A DNA stretch of 60,000 bases from Lineus longissimus (Eukaryota; Nemertea; Pilidiophora; Heteronemertea; Lineidae), in assembly GCF_910592395.1 (NCBI RefSeq), contig NC_088313.1:16138437-16198436 (forward strand). Direction: 5' to 3'. The position numbers and the translations under genes were made by a program. The notes beneath the pieces are model-generated. The model was not told the DNA's origin, did not search any database, and was given only the letters and a program-made list of their open reading frames with translations. Positions 22,301 to 34,297 of this stretch are shown in pieces (the first letter of the stretch is position 1; each line of letters starts with the position of its first letter).

Positions 22301-25300
22301 GAGTCTGGGTAGCATTCCGAGCTGGGAACGTATATGCTGATCCATGGTGTATGTTACAATCTTTCTGTTAGCCGAGTAGAGTCTCAATAGCAAGATCGTA
22401 CTACAAAGTCAAAGTCGGCAAAAGACGAAGCTTAGGGAGTGCTTATTCGGGATCTGAAGCGACTCAATGAGTTAATCCAAGACTATATTGTATTGTTACC
22501 ATCCATGACAGAATCTGCTAAGAACTCGAGTATCAAACTGGTACAATATTCCAATATTGACATCACCCTGAATACACTTCTTTCACATTGTGTGTATGTC
22601 CTTTAGATTTGCCAAAGCAGGATGAGGTGCCGACAAAACTACATGTGTCATTGCACACTATACATGTACTGGTCAGTAGTCGAGCAAGATCACCAATTTA
22701 CCATTCTGTCCCCAATACCCAAACTCGGGTAAGGGGGAGATACGGTCTGTCACCACCAAGGACAATATTCCATTCACGAATCTTGATCACAGGGGTCTCC
22801 GGCAAACAAAGCTACACACCGGAACTGTGACCGTCACCTGTAAACTGTTTTTCCCACATCGAGTTAACCGCATGGGTTCTTGTCCACCATAATCCAATCC
22901 CACACATATACTGTTTTCCGGACAAATAACTTTTTTTGAATTCCAGCAAAGCCTAATTCTATCAAAGCACAGGAAAATCCTTCTAAATTTGTTGGTGCAC
23001 GGCTTAAGAATGTGAAGGCATTCATACACAGGATGTATGCTGCCCTCTCAGGTTAAATGAGACTTAATATCCCAAAATTATGCTCGAAATTCCTCCGAAA
23101 TGCAAGCAGACGAACTCCTGACTTCCTTTGTTAGCCCTCACACCAATAAAATACGTGCTTACTCTAGAAGGCCCAGAAGCTAATCTAATCCAATACTATT
23201 GCTAAAGTGTTAGCTGGTCACATGTCTAGCTAGCATTGTCCTTAGAATTGTTGACACAAAGGCTAGGACGCTAAGAGGGCTAAAATACACATTTGAATAC
23301 ATACATTTAGCATGTACAAATAGCGTATACTGGTGGTCATTGTTACAGGACCTTTCAACAATGTTGGCAATTCATGTAAATTCTCCCATGTGGGAAGGCT
23401 AGCTCAAAGCCGGGCTCCCACAGACCTGCACGCAGTAATTACACAGCCAAATAACTTTTGAAATTGGAAACCGAATAGCAATTTCCTTGTCTTAATTAGA
23501 CGAAATCGCAAGTTGAATAAGTGTGCATTCATTATATCGTTTTATCCTTATGGGGGTTCAGGCATGTCCCCTATAACCGAGCCAGCAGACCATTCTGATA
23601 TCAAATGAATAACTGGCGCTGGCATCTCTATGTACCTGTTTACCTCAACATACCAGCATATCAAACTTTTTATGGAAATTAATGACAGACCATGCATTGC
23701 AAATACCATCATTTTTACTTGGGGAGTCAGGAATTGTAAGTGCAACATTTAGATTTGCACCAGCAACACTATAAAGCTATTCATCATAGTCCTCCTTTTT
23801 TTCAGGAGAAATGCATCTCTTTTTCTGTTGCTTTATACCTGAGGTTAGAATTGTAACAAAGCAGATGCATTTGGCCTTTGAGGCAAAAACAGCAATTTGG
23901 GAAAGTTTCCGTTGGATGACTTGCAGCAGTAGGATTCATTCGTGCTTGTCTCATCAGAAACAAAGATGGCATAAAAAAGGCATTTCAATTGACTGAGAGT
24001 AAAACATTTGCTATTGACTGGGAATGGAACAACCATATAACACTTGTCATTGGTGATACAGCTTGTGAATTAAGTCAAAGTATGTCACATCAGTCACAGC
24101 CCTCAGACCCGAGTAACTCACTACAACCATCCTGTATTACCATAATCAACCCATTTTCTATCATTATCTCTATAATCTAGTCCTAATTAAGTCACATGTC
24201 CTCCATCATATGTGATTTCTCACCAATTAGGGCCATTAAAAATGGCCCTAGGCACTTATTCCTGTTTCGTGCACTTTATCTGTGGCCAGATGCGGGCCCA
24301 AGCTGAGATTTTGATAAAGCACCACTTGGAAGGGATATGACCTGCTAATTACTGTAGTTTGGGTACATACGGGCAGGAACAAGGCCCTTAAATAGGCTTG
24401 CTTCCTGAATCATGAGCTTGAGCATTATACATTAACTTCGTATCTTTCATAAAATCAAGTGAGTGGCTCCTTGAGCATGACCAACAGAACCAACCAGGAA
24501 GGAGAGAACACCGGCATCCATCCTTGAAATTCATTTAAACCTTGTAAACCTTGGTGGACTTCGGCAGAATAATGAGCAAACAAAGCTGTGACATAATTTG
24601 CTACCTTAATCTAGACAAAGATACCCCCTCTCTTCACCCATTGTCCAAAATGAGTTGAGACCAGAGTGGGTTAACCGCTCCAACGAGGATTGGCTGTATG
24701 CAGGCAGCCTAAAAGGTGTCGCACTCCAGAACAAAAGCTGTAAATTGGCACGTCCACAGCTTGCAGGACATGTGAGCAATCGCCTCCAATTGTCTTTGTC
24801 CTCGGCTGCGGGGCTGTTGAGAAGGCTATCCAACGAGCCATCATCTGCGCCCGGCCACTCGATAACGCACTCGCACAAAGCTCGTCACAAAATGTAACAC
24901 GAGACAAGTGAGTATCGTTTCGGCAACAGATGGTTTTTGGTTTAGCGAAGGAATACATTGGAATGAATGCAGAACTTAGACCCCTTCCATTCAATACTTA
25001 TTGAATCCAATTTCAGAGGTAGGTCATGCCTGCTTATCACAAGGCTTTAATGCATGACCCCCTTTTGGTACAGCGGACCAGCAGTCTAAATTTCAAGTTA
25101 GGCCAACGTTTCCATATTAAAAGCAAAACAAACAGTTCTATCAGATTGTTTTTTCTATCTTAATTGGTTCATTCTGAAACAATAGACCTACACGGCAGAC
25201 AGATGATAACAATGGCATATATAAGTCCGACCTGCTGCAACCTGGCTTTGAACCCTCGACCCCTAGATAATGATTCAACGCTAGCTCACCCTCACCAAGT

Positions 25301-26947
25301 AAACCTTGGCAGGTCATCACAATTTCAATTTGTTTGATTGGGGAGATAAGCAGGTTGATTTAATATGAGCTGTGGAGGAAAGTTGACTCACACTGACCTG
25401 CGCCTTTGTTTCAACACAGGACATGACCAATATTTACATTCTCAAAGCCTACATTGAGTCAAGATGGCCAAATTGATAACTGATTTAACGAGGTGAAGTT
25501 CATCAGACAATTCCAAGTCCGGGCAATGGTAAATCTGCCTGATAGGTTTAGTAACTAGATTTAGACTTTGTGTTGACTTTAGTTGACATATTCCTGCTAT
25601 CTGATTTCCATCACAGTTGATAGAGCACCCAAAATGACTGAAACATTCAGGGTGACATTTTTTCTCTAGAGTAAAACCAACGTCTTTGCACCAATAGGCT
25701 GCCAAACTTCAGTCAGAAGGTTTATGCACACATCCTTCAAGGCTTCTAGGGTTGAAAAATGCCGAGGGTGAAATAACTTCAATATGGTGGACCACGAACT
25801 TGATGGCCATCTAAGGTGAACATTTCAAGGGCCATTCTCCCACTCGATTTGAAATTGATAAGGCCGTGGGAAGTTCACTGGCTGGTTTCACCCCACTCAA
25901 GTCGAAGTCAAACTCTCCAGAACAACAAAATATCATATCGAGGATGTTTCTCAGGTGAACTTTAGATAGCGCTATCAACATACTCCGCCAAGTCTCTCAC
26001 CGACTGAGCGGTTTCTGTTAAGTATCTTGAAGATAATCTTCCCAGGACTAACCCCCCCCCCCCCCTCAAAGGTACCACAAGATAACAGATATAACACATT
26101 CTGGCGAAAATGATAAGCCTTCTTAATAGATGTAGCATTGTGTTCCGGTGTTCCGGTGAATATAATGAGCCTTCTTGTTCTGGTGAATATAATGAGCCTT
26201 CTTGCAGTTGCATTCTACCTTAAAATGAACCCCTTTACAGATGTAGAACAACTTGTTCTGAGAAATATAAGTCTTCTTGAAACAATGTTCGCTGGTACTG
26301 TTATGTATGGCTCAACGAAAGTACCAATTGACCTGGCTTGACCAGAATACAAGGATGCGCATACATGAACTTCCTCATCCCAGCACCATCAATTCATGCT
26401 CCAAACCAGAAAACAGGATCTAAACGGCACATGGCTGTGTAATCACAAGGCAGTAGACCACCATGGGCAGGGGTTAACCCATTCCAAGCATACCAAGTAT
26501 GTATAGGTTAATGTTTACCTCCAGAACCTGAGGAATAACAAAGTTGCCAGAGTTGAAAGCAACTCATCATTGATGATTAGCAGACGCTGCACATCAACAA
26601 ACCGAGATTCCACCAAAACTCAGCATAAAGTTTTCTAAGAAAGACCAAGGAGATTTTTATAGCAGAGAGTGCAATGATTAACGCAGGCAACAAAAATTGC
26701 TAGTCTGTGGGGTCATTGTAAGAGTCTGTGATAAAAATCAGCCATCACTGTCACATGCTAATTGGCGATCTCTGAAGAGCCACGGCAATACCAAGATCGA
26801 ACTGAATATCTTCCAATAAGTAATCGTAGCCATTCAGATGAATTCTGAGAAGCTGCAGTGTCATAGAAGACATGAAATGTCTAATTCTTATAATCTATAT
26901 TCAGATCATAATCTAATAATAACCAGGTATAGTCAAACGGTGTCTGC
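19400..26947. other. 3' part of the 14.9-kb RNF38/RNF44 intron; no gene seen
   Basis: I find no convincing exon here. Noted small items: hairpin AGGGCCATT/AATGGCCCT at about 24227-24250; a C14 tract at 26052-26065; two direct copies of GAATATAATGAGCCTTCTTG at 26157-26207; and an open, GC-richer block at 24606-24878 without splice evidence. Confidence 0.5.
25235..25300 (-). mobile_element. tRNA-derived SINE head or tRNA pseudogene
   Basis: On the minus strand an A-box-like GGTGAGCTAGCG (25290-25279) is followed after about 25 nt by a near-consensus B box GGTTCAAAGCC (25254-25244). The arrangement is that of a Pol III promoter. The stems do not form a full tRNA cloverleaf. Confidence 0.45.
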
Positions 26948-27330
26948 CCATTCCGCCTCAACCTTATTCGCCTTATCCAATTTTGCCTTCTCCCATTTAG
27001 CCTTCTCCTAACTTGCCTTTTCTCAATTCGCCTTCTACGATTTCGCCATCGTCTTATCTCGCCTTTGTTCCAATTGGCCTTCTTCCTAACTCGCCTTCCT
27101 CTCATCTTGCCTCATCCTAGTTTGCCTTTTCTTATTTCGCCTTTGTCCTATTCTGCCTTGGTTTCATCCTGCCTTATCTCATCTTGCCTTTTCTTGATTG
27201 ACCTTTGTGTCAATTCGCCTTCTTCCCATTTTGCCTTCTCCCATTTCGCCATATCTCACCTCGCCTTTTATCAATCCGCCTTTGCTTATCTTGCCTTTGT
27301 TCTATTTTGCCTTGTTGTCTTGAGAGCTAA
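26948..27330 (+). repeat. array of a 17-20 bp unit (TTCGCCTT type), pyrimidine-rich on the plus strand
   Basis: About twenty degenerate copies of CCATTTCGCCTTCTTC-like units. It is the inverse of the array at 27983-28362. Serine/leucine/phenylalanine-rich or Arg-rich open frames across it are low-complexity products. Confidence 0.9.
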
Positions 27331-27339
27331 CTCGTTCTG

Positions 27340-27982
27340 TGAGAAGGCCTCATAATTCCCCAATGATCAAAGGAATACATCTTCCAGATTGCTGGATTTG
27401 AGTAGGCCTATTGACTATAGTTCATAATAAAGAACTTCAGAAGCACTCACACTTTGAATGATCAATAAAATACTTAGCACCCCCATCCCTCCTGTATAGT
27501 ACCAGGTCACAAGTCTTACTTATCAAAGAATGCCAAAACACTATGCCAAAATATTTCCATGAAAGACTTGGAAAACTCTAAGATTTGACAAACATGGGTA
27601 AAGATACTAAGTTGGTTTTGGAGATACATGTAAGCTTACATGTAGATGGTTCAGAAGTTATGAAGATTTGAAAACATTGGTAATTAAACAACAGCCTTTG
27701 GGTAGGGTACCAAAACATAATTCGTGGAAACACTCTTATATGAAAGATTGGCCCCACAAACATGGGTAAAAGAGACAAAAGTCTTTTGTAATATGGTATG
27801 TAATGTAATATGACTATAATGGCTGAGAAGTTATCTACACTTGTAATTTTGGCAATGTCAACCGGGTTTTGGTTGGGGGTACCCCCGAATGGACCTGAGA
27901 AGCCCTTCAACACTGTTGAAGACACTTTCATATGAAAGATTGACTCAACAAACCTGGGTAAAGACACCAAGTTTGTTGCAAA
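27340..27982. repeat. three degenerate copies of a roughly 185-bp unit between the inverted arrays
   Basis: ATGAAAGA(TT/CT)TG...CAAACATGGGTAAAGA(C/T)AC recurs near 27557, 27738 and 27929. The minus frame (27578-28039) stays open across the copies with repeated FVxxIFH words, but I know no such protein and regard it as a repeat product. Confidence 0.7.
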
Positions 27983-28362
27983 GTAGGAAGAAGGCGAAAT
28001 GGGAAGAAGGCGAAATGGGAAGAAGGCGAAATAATACAAAGGCGGGGTGGGTAAAGGCGAGATAGGATGAAGGCAAATTAGGACAAAGGTAAATTAGGAC
28101 AAGGTGAAATAGGAGAAGGCAGATTAAGACAATGGCAAACTGAGACGAAGGCAAGAATGGATAAGGCAACTTGTGATAAGGCAAGATAAAACAGAGGCAA
28201 AATAGCATAAGGCGAAAAATGAAAAGGCGAAAAAAGACAAAGGCGAGATAGAATAAGGCGGATTGGGAAGAGGCAAAATTGGAAAAGGCGAAATAGGAGA
28301 AGGCGAAATGTATATTTTTTAAAGGCAAAATGGGAAAAGGCGAAAAAAGACAAGGCGAAATG
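27983..28362 (-). repeat. array of the same 17-20 bp unit in opposite orientation (GAAGGCGAAAT type)
   Basis: About twenty copies of AAGGCGAAATGGGAAG-like units, purine-rich on the plus strand. With 26948-27330 it forms a giant imperfect inverted repeat with arms of about 380 bp and a loop of about 650 bp. Confidence 0.9.
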
Positions 28363-29374
28363 GGCATGAACCAGTCAAACACAGTCATTTCACAGTATCC
28401 CTCCATCACCAACATCACCGGTTGCTACGTAACCATAACAACAACTACCAATACCATAGAATATTTTGGTTTCCAAGGCAACTGGCTAGGCCTATAACAA
28501 AATAGGCTTAGGCTGGCAAAGTTGGTTGTTTTTAGCGTTAGTGCTTGACACGTAACTGAGAATACTGGATTTATACAAGAAGAGCAACAAAAGCTCCTGG
28601 ATCGGATAGCTTTTCCTATTACTGATCACCATAAATGCTCCAAAGTACAAATTCTCAACATCAAATTCATTAACCAGAGGGAGAGATATGATAACAAGTT
28701 TGACCAAGTAGGGATTCACACTTGCAACCATCAGTTTCCAAGTTAGTTTTTCCACTACACCACCGACAACAAGCCATACATGTACTGTCTACTCATTGTC
28801 TATCAAGAGGGCTAATCTAGGACTGTCAGGGGTTCAACATAGGGAACCAAACCACCCACAACAAGCCACGCACTGTTGACTGGCTGAATGAGTCTAGCCA
28901 GGCTAACCAGCATCAGATGAAGTGCTGACTATTGCTACCAATTATGACAAATCAAGTTAGCAATAGCATCTTCATGAATCATGTTAGCTACAGTGTATGA
29001 TAGCTATGTGCAAAGTTGATGACTGGACATTGCTGTAGCATCATTGCAACATATCATGGGAGAAAGTACAAGACAAAGATATGTAAATGAAGAGGAGGTC
29101 TCCCTGCAATGGCAGCTATACACTGCGGTTCCACACATGGCAGGATTTTGAGTCAGTGTTACAAGACTGTCAACTGAAGATGGAAAATTGAGATGACTAA
29201 GAAGAGCAACTTATTGTATTAAAATGATGGATGATAGGGCAATAGATACTTCAAATGATGGTCATAGTATAACATGTTGCTGTGACATCAATTTGGTCCA
29301 ACACAGCACAACATTCTGCGTCTCAAAATCTGAAAATGTGAATGATGAAGAAAAAGTATGATAAGTGGTCATAC
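28363..29374. other. intron sequence without a recognisable feature
   Basis: Unique-looking AT-rich DNA downstream of the 29375 donor. No acceptor followed by a long minus-strand frame is evident. Confidence 0.5.
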
Positions 29375-30351
29375 CTTGTTGGTTCAACACTGCCGCATAC
29401 GGCCTGACATAGGTCACGAATCAACTTGCAGAAATCACGCAGCATCTGTCGAGGGTTGAGGTGGATACAGACGTCCACTGCCAGGCCGCGAAGACTCATC
29501 AGGACCTCATCGCTGGCATTCCCTTGGGAGACTTCGTGCAGGACTGACTGGACATTGTGCATAGTACGCTGGCGTAGACTTGCATACTTCATCATATGTA
29601 CGGAGAGTGTGGCCATGACGACATCGTGTAGCGAAACGTTCCATGCCTGGCTTATATGGTGCATCCGTAGGCGCGTTTGACTCGATCTTGGATGGAACAT
29701 CACGTTCTGGTACAGCCACAGATATGTCTCGAAATAGAACTTGTTTTGCAAGTAATGAAAGAAGTATGGTAGACTCCTCATCGGGAATACCGTAATCCCT
29801 GAATCCGGCATGCCCGGCCGACTAGTCTGTGGGTACGGTGGAGCCCGGCTCGCTGGTTCGCGCACCCTGTGCGGTGTGAAACCGGTTTGTGTCTGGTTTG
29901 GGGGACCAGCAAGGTCCAAGGCACTAGCAAAGTACAGTAGTCGGTCCGGATGTAAATTTTCATTTACCCGTCTTATATGATGTCGGTTCATATGTGGCGG
30001 CGACTCCGTTTGAGTTGCCGCCGTTTGTACCGGATGTCTATGAGGCGGCATGCGCCGGTCCATGTGATTATGAAGCACCCCTACCCCTCCAGCCATGGAG
30101 GATAGGTTCATTTGGGGCCACATGGCTCCAAGCGGGTAACAGTCCGTCCTGTTATTCGTATCACTTATTAAAATATCCTGAGCTCGGGTTATTCCCTCAC
30201 GGACGCCAAAACTAGGCTGCCGTCGGTACACGCGCTCGCTTTGAGCATTGTCAATGTTTTGTACATGTCCGTCGCAACCGATGTGCAAGATACTTGAAAC
30301 GTTCTGGGCAACTGTATTGTACGCACGTTGCCAACCGATCGACTCGGGCAT
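29375..30351 (-). CDS. 325-codon open exon of unknown family inside the RNF38/RNF44 intron
   Basis: ATG at 30351-30349 follows TAA TCA TCA, so an in-frame stop precedes it closely; the start context is weak (T at -3). The frame stays open for 325 codons and then meets AACAAG|GTATGACC, a donor, in phase 2; read-through would add only about 17 codons. Residues 1-190 are polar, rich in His/Pro/Arg and probably disordered, with two TQT motifs (113-115 in ATQTE; 154-156), a form used to dock dynein light chain LC8 in other proteins. Residues 191-325 look helical and folded (PYFFHYLQNKFYFETYLWLY, then DVVMATLSVHMMKYASL, then MLRDFCKLIRDLCQAVCG). No family recognised. The next minus-strand exon I can support is 19399, which accepts the same phase. 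It may be an alternative first exon of the ligase or a nested gene. Confidence 0.7.
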
Positions 30352-33300
30352 TGATGATTAAAGACTACAGTCGCAACATGAGAATCAACGAGGTTATATT
30401 TTGAGGCGGATGACACGGATTAGACACTCACACACACAGTCCATTGAATTATCCACTTAATACCATTCTAGCATGCACTATGACAGATAAAATACACGTG
30501 CAGATTCAATCGTACATTTGTAGCAAAGCGAGGTGTATACGATAAACTTTGATATATATATCTATTATAATTTGATCTATAGAGTATATATAAAAATAAG
30601 AGGTAAACGCTATTCTCTAGAAATTCCAAAAAAACATACGTTGGTTATATATATATCTATAATAATAGGAGAATTTTAAAATAGCAACTTGACAATTATT
30701 TATAAGTTGGAAGTTTAGTAAACACGAGTTCCTGGAACTAGTTAAATCCTGAGTAAATAATGAGAGTGAGTGACCGTTGGCAAAACACAAAGCTGGCTAT
30801 GGTTCACAAACATATGCGGTTACACGGCAGTGTTTCTACTTGACTATTGCTATCACAACTAAGCTCCACAAATGCTCTAGTTCCCTTTTCTCTGAACGAG
30901 ACAGTGATTATATAACTTCTAAAAGCAGAATGTCCAAGATACAGCGCTCCACGTTACGTTTAATACCACGGAAACTTATCCCACGAAATCACAAAAGGCA
31001 CAAATGCAATGGTTCTCTACGAGGAATGTATGCAGGCTAAATGGGGCATCGAAAACATTGATAACACAGCAGTATTGAGACGACTAGAAGAGAACGTTAC
31101 GTTACGATACGTATGTTATGGTTCAAGCTTGCACGTTTCCAAATTCTAGGCACCGAGTGAGTAATAGATGGGGGAAGCCTTCTTTATGTCTCACTGTAGT
31201 AACCCTGACATCATACGTCTGAGTCAAGATGCTTGAATCACCAAAACTTCACACACAGAACGGGGTTCCCTCTGCACTAATCGAACATGTAAATGTATCT
31301 TCTTCATAATTAAGTCATTCCCTGGTACGATGTCTTCCAACTCTGGTGCCGTTAGTCATTTTATGCTGGCGGATCACTGTCCATAGGGTGTACCCAGCAG
31401 CCTGTACATCCCCTACTACACCACCATGGAAGCCAGAATGTTAGCTATACAGCCAGCCAGCCAACACAGCGAGAGCTGCTAGATCAATACAACCAACCTA
31501 TGTTACATTATACTGCAGAGAGAGTAGCTCATGCTCAAGGTCAGAAACACAGAAAATTCACACAAAGACTCCACGATATTGCAATTCAGGCGTTTAAGAA
31601 TTCACAAACATAGTCCTATGCACAATGTCCTCCAGAAAAGCACCTGTGGATGCGGCTGGATTCCACCGAAATTTGCCCACAGCCCCCAAGTTCATGCTTA
31701 TTATTGTTGATATGCCTGGAATTAGTCACTGCTTATTAGCATAATCTATGCACGTTTTATGAGGGCGTTCATAGGTGTCAGCACCTGTATGTATACATAT
31801 CCGGCCATGAATTATCTCGTATATGTTGAGTGTATTTGCCCGTGTATGCTATGTCTATGTAGTCAGCTGTACGGCACATAGGTTCAGATAGAGACTATAT
31901 AAGAATAGAGCACTACACGTCCACAAGACCTGCCTTGTTGAAGAGTGCCCACTTAGATTGGGAAGATCTGCCCATACTCGCCCTTAACATTGCGGGCCAA
32001 GAACATAATAGAGGCACTCCTCATGCATGACTTCAAAACCCACATTCTTCGCACAATCAGAAAATACTCAGGTTGGGTTTGAATAAAATGGAAGTCGGCC
32101 ATTGTTGTCAGACGGAAACTCAGCTGATGATTGGGCTCATCAATGCAGGGGTGACACTGGAGTTGTTGAGGGGTTTCAGTTGGAAAATTTCTTAATTGTG
32201 GCAAAGCCTTGTAGAATATTACAGCAGGTCTATACATGCACATCTCAAATACATTGTTCCTAATAAAACACCATGTTTCGTTCATTCATGTAGCTATTTT
32301 TGCCATTTCGAAATTTCAAACTGATATTTTATCAACAAGGTTGGCTGGAAACAGAGTAATATCTGAAATTACACCAGCTTTGAAAATAATCACTCCAATT
32401 GTGTTACTGGCACACTATGGCGAGCCAATGATTGCGTGACAAAGTTTCATTCTTTCATTTCGAACAAAACGGTTTCAAAAAACTTCAGGCGAGAGATGGT
32501 GCAATTGTCCAATCGAGAACCCCCAGTTTTTGATAATAGCATATTGACTAATTGCCCACATCAGCATCGGTGAATCAAACAATGTCCCCATCATGTCGAG
32601 CATTGTGTTGACAAAAGACCATCCCTCGGCAAACCAGATAAGGGGACATCCCGTTGCGGACAGTGTGCCTGCATATGCATAATTTTCACCATTTTCAACT
32701 CAATGATGACAATTTCATTAGAGAAACTATTTCGGCAGTCAGTCTTGTGGTTTAAAGTGTCAAACTCATGATCTGCACATCATGCCCAACTCTGATATAG
32801 AGGGAAGTCACACATCACTTGAATTGCTATGTCTTTGGATGAGGTAAAATAACCTGCAAGAAGCCGGTATATCAAACAATGTCCCTCTCATGTTTGCCCA
32901 TCGTGGCAGTAAAAAGACCATTACAATTACATAAGGGCGGGGAGATATCCCGCTGTGGGAAGTGTGCTTGCACCAGAGTGCTGTGCCAAGCAGAAATAGC
33001 AGCCCACATCAACCAGATGGGACGTGCGTGATAAGATGAGATAACTTGCCCGTATGGATAACTATACCCCATTTTCAAGTAAATGATGTGGGGTGTGCGG
33101 CCTCCTTGCGCTAACAAAAGACACTGTTCAAAAACGACAAGGGTTAACTCAAGGCAAAGCCAACAGTACAGTGCTGCCATCTGTCTGAAGGACTTTCAGT
33201 GAAGCTTTGATGCTCACATTTTCGACACACAAGAGACACAAAACTTTATGGTCTGCAGACAAAACAGGATGACTTGGAAAAACTTGGGCAAATCTACATC

Positions 33301-34297
33301 AATCAGTTCCCCCCCTCGCCCCGCAGCCAATTTCAGGGTGAAATAGCGAAGTTTTATCAAACTTTAGTACAGCGTTGGTTTAGAAGATGGCAGCACTGTC
33401 AAATGCACTGGATGTATTGACTGTGTTGTGGGCGTCATGAATCATTTCACAGAAAATGGAGTATGCTGATGTCATGAGATCCTGGTCGTTACATCAGGAA
33501 TCTAAATGGGCGGGGGGGGGGGATATCAATATGTAAAAGAAATGTCACGCATGATGGAACAGAAATAGAAATCGACCTTTAGGATCCTGCATGTTTTCTC
33601 CTCCATACCGTGTTGACATTCTGTTGAGCTGGTTGATATCATGCTGCAGAGTAGAACAGCTCAAGATTGCGACCTACTTGTATTTTAACACTGAAAAGGC
33701 TACACTTATAACAAGAAAGTTTCAGATTATCTCGGAGGGTGGGAGATGCAGATGATATCCTGAAAAGTGAACATTATGAACAACGAAACTGAAATAGCAA
33801 TCAATCTTTACGAACCTGGTATATTTTCTCTCCCACCATGCGATGACATCCATCCGTGCTGGTGAAAAACTACTAGGTGGCAGTTTCTGTGTGGTCTTCT
33901 GACACCTCTCCATATATGTTCAGTCTCTATTCACGTAAAGCTAACAACAACAACATGCAACATCCCAGGCCCCTTCAAGGGTTCAAGACTGGGGCCAGTA
34001 TGATCCAACTCTTCCTTTACCAGTGCCGCAACACCAGGCATCACTACCGTACTGTTGATAGCAATACAGTTTTCTCCGCATACTCGTCACAGCATGCTCA
34101 CTTATCTCGTTTCAAATTAAATTCTATCTGATGGCTTGGTCTTTAGGCAGGTGGCGCTAGCACTCTCCCGACGGTCAGACGGGTCTGACAGAACATCACA
34201 ACATGGGAAAACAACAGTGCCACCTGTCTAAGAGCAAGGGGACCGGGCTACATCTTATCAAACAAAACCACACTTATATCAAACATATAAATCTCAC
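30352..34297. other. intron sequence upstream of the 30351 exon
   Basis: Very AT-rich directly upstream of the 30351 ATG, with TATATATA runs at about 30558-30660 on either strand. If 30351 is a first exon, its promoter would lie here. Related segments lie at 32570-32720 and 32870-33085, and another pair at 33540-33640 and 33770-33870. There is a G11 tract at 33512-33522. A plus-strand TATATAAG at about 31895-31902 has no gene behind it. Confidence 0.45.
34141..34232. mobile_element. 92-bp MITE with imperfect inverted ends
   Basis: TTTAGGCAGGTGGCGCT (from 34142) and AGTGCCACCTGTCTAAG (34216-34232) pair at 14 of 17 bases. Inside, GTCAGAC/GTCTGAC (34174-34189) forms a second perfect fold. It lies about 65 bp downstream of the 34298 splice donor, within the intron. 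Confidence 0.6.

Noticed and set aside
27945-28418. 157-codon minus-strand open frame rich in Phe/Leu/Ser
   Set aside because: It runs across the short-unit array; the apparent hydrophobic protein is the translation of a simple repeat.
31895-31902. TATATAAG as a plus-strand promoter
   Set aside because: No plus-strand gene follows; such words are expected in AT-rich DNA.
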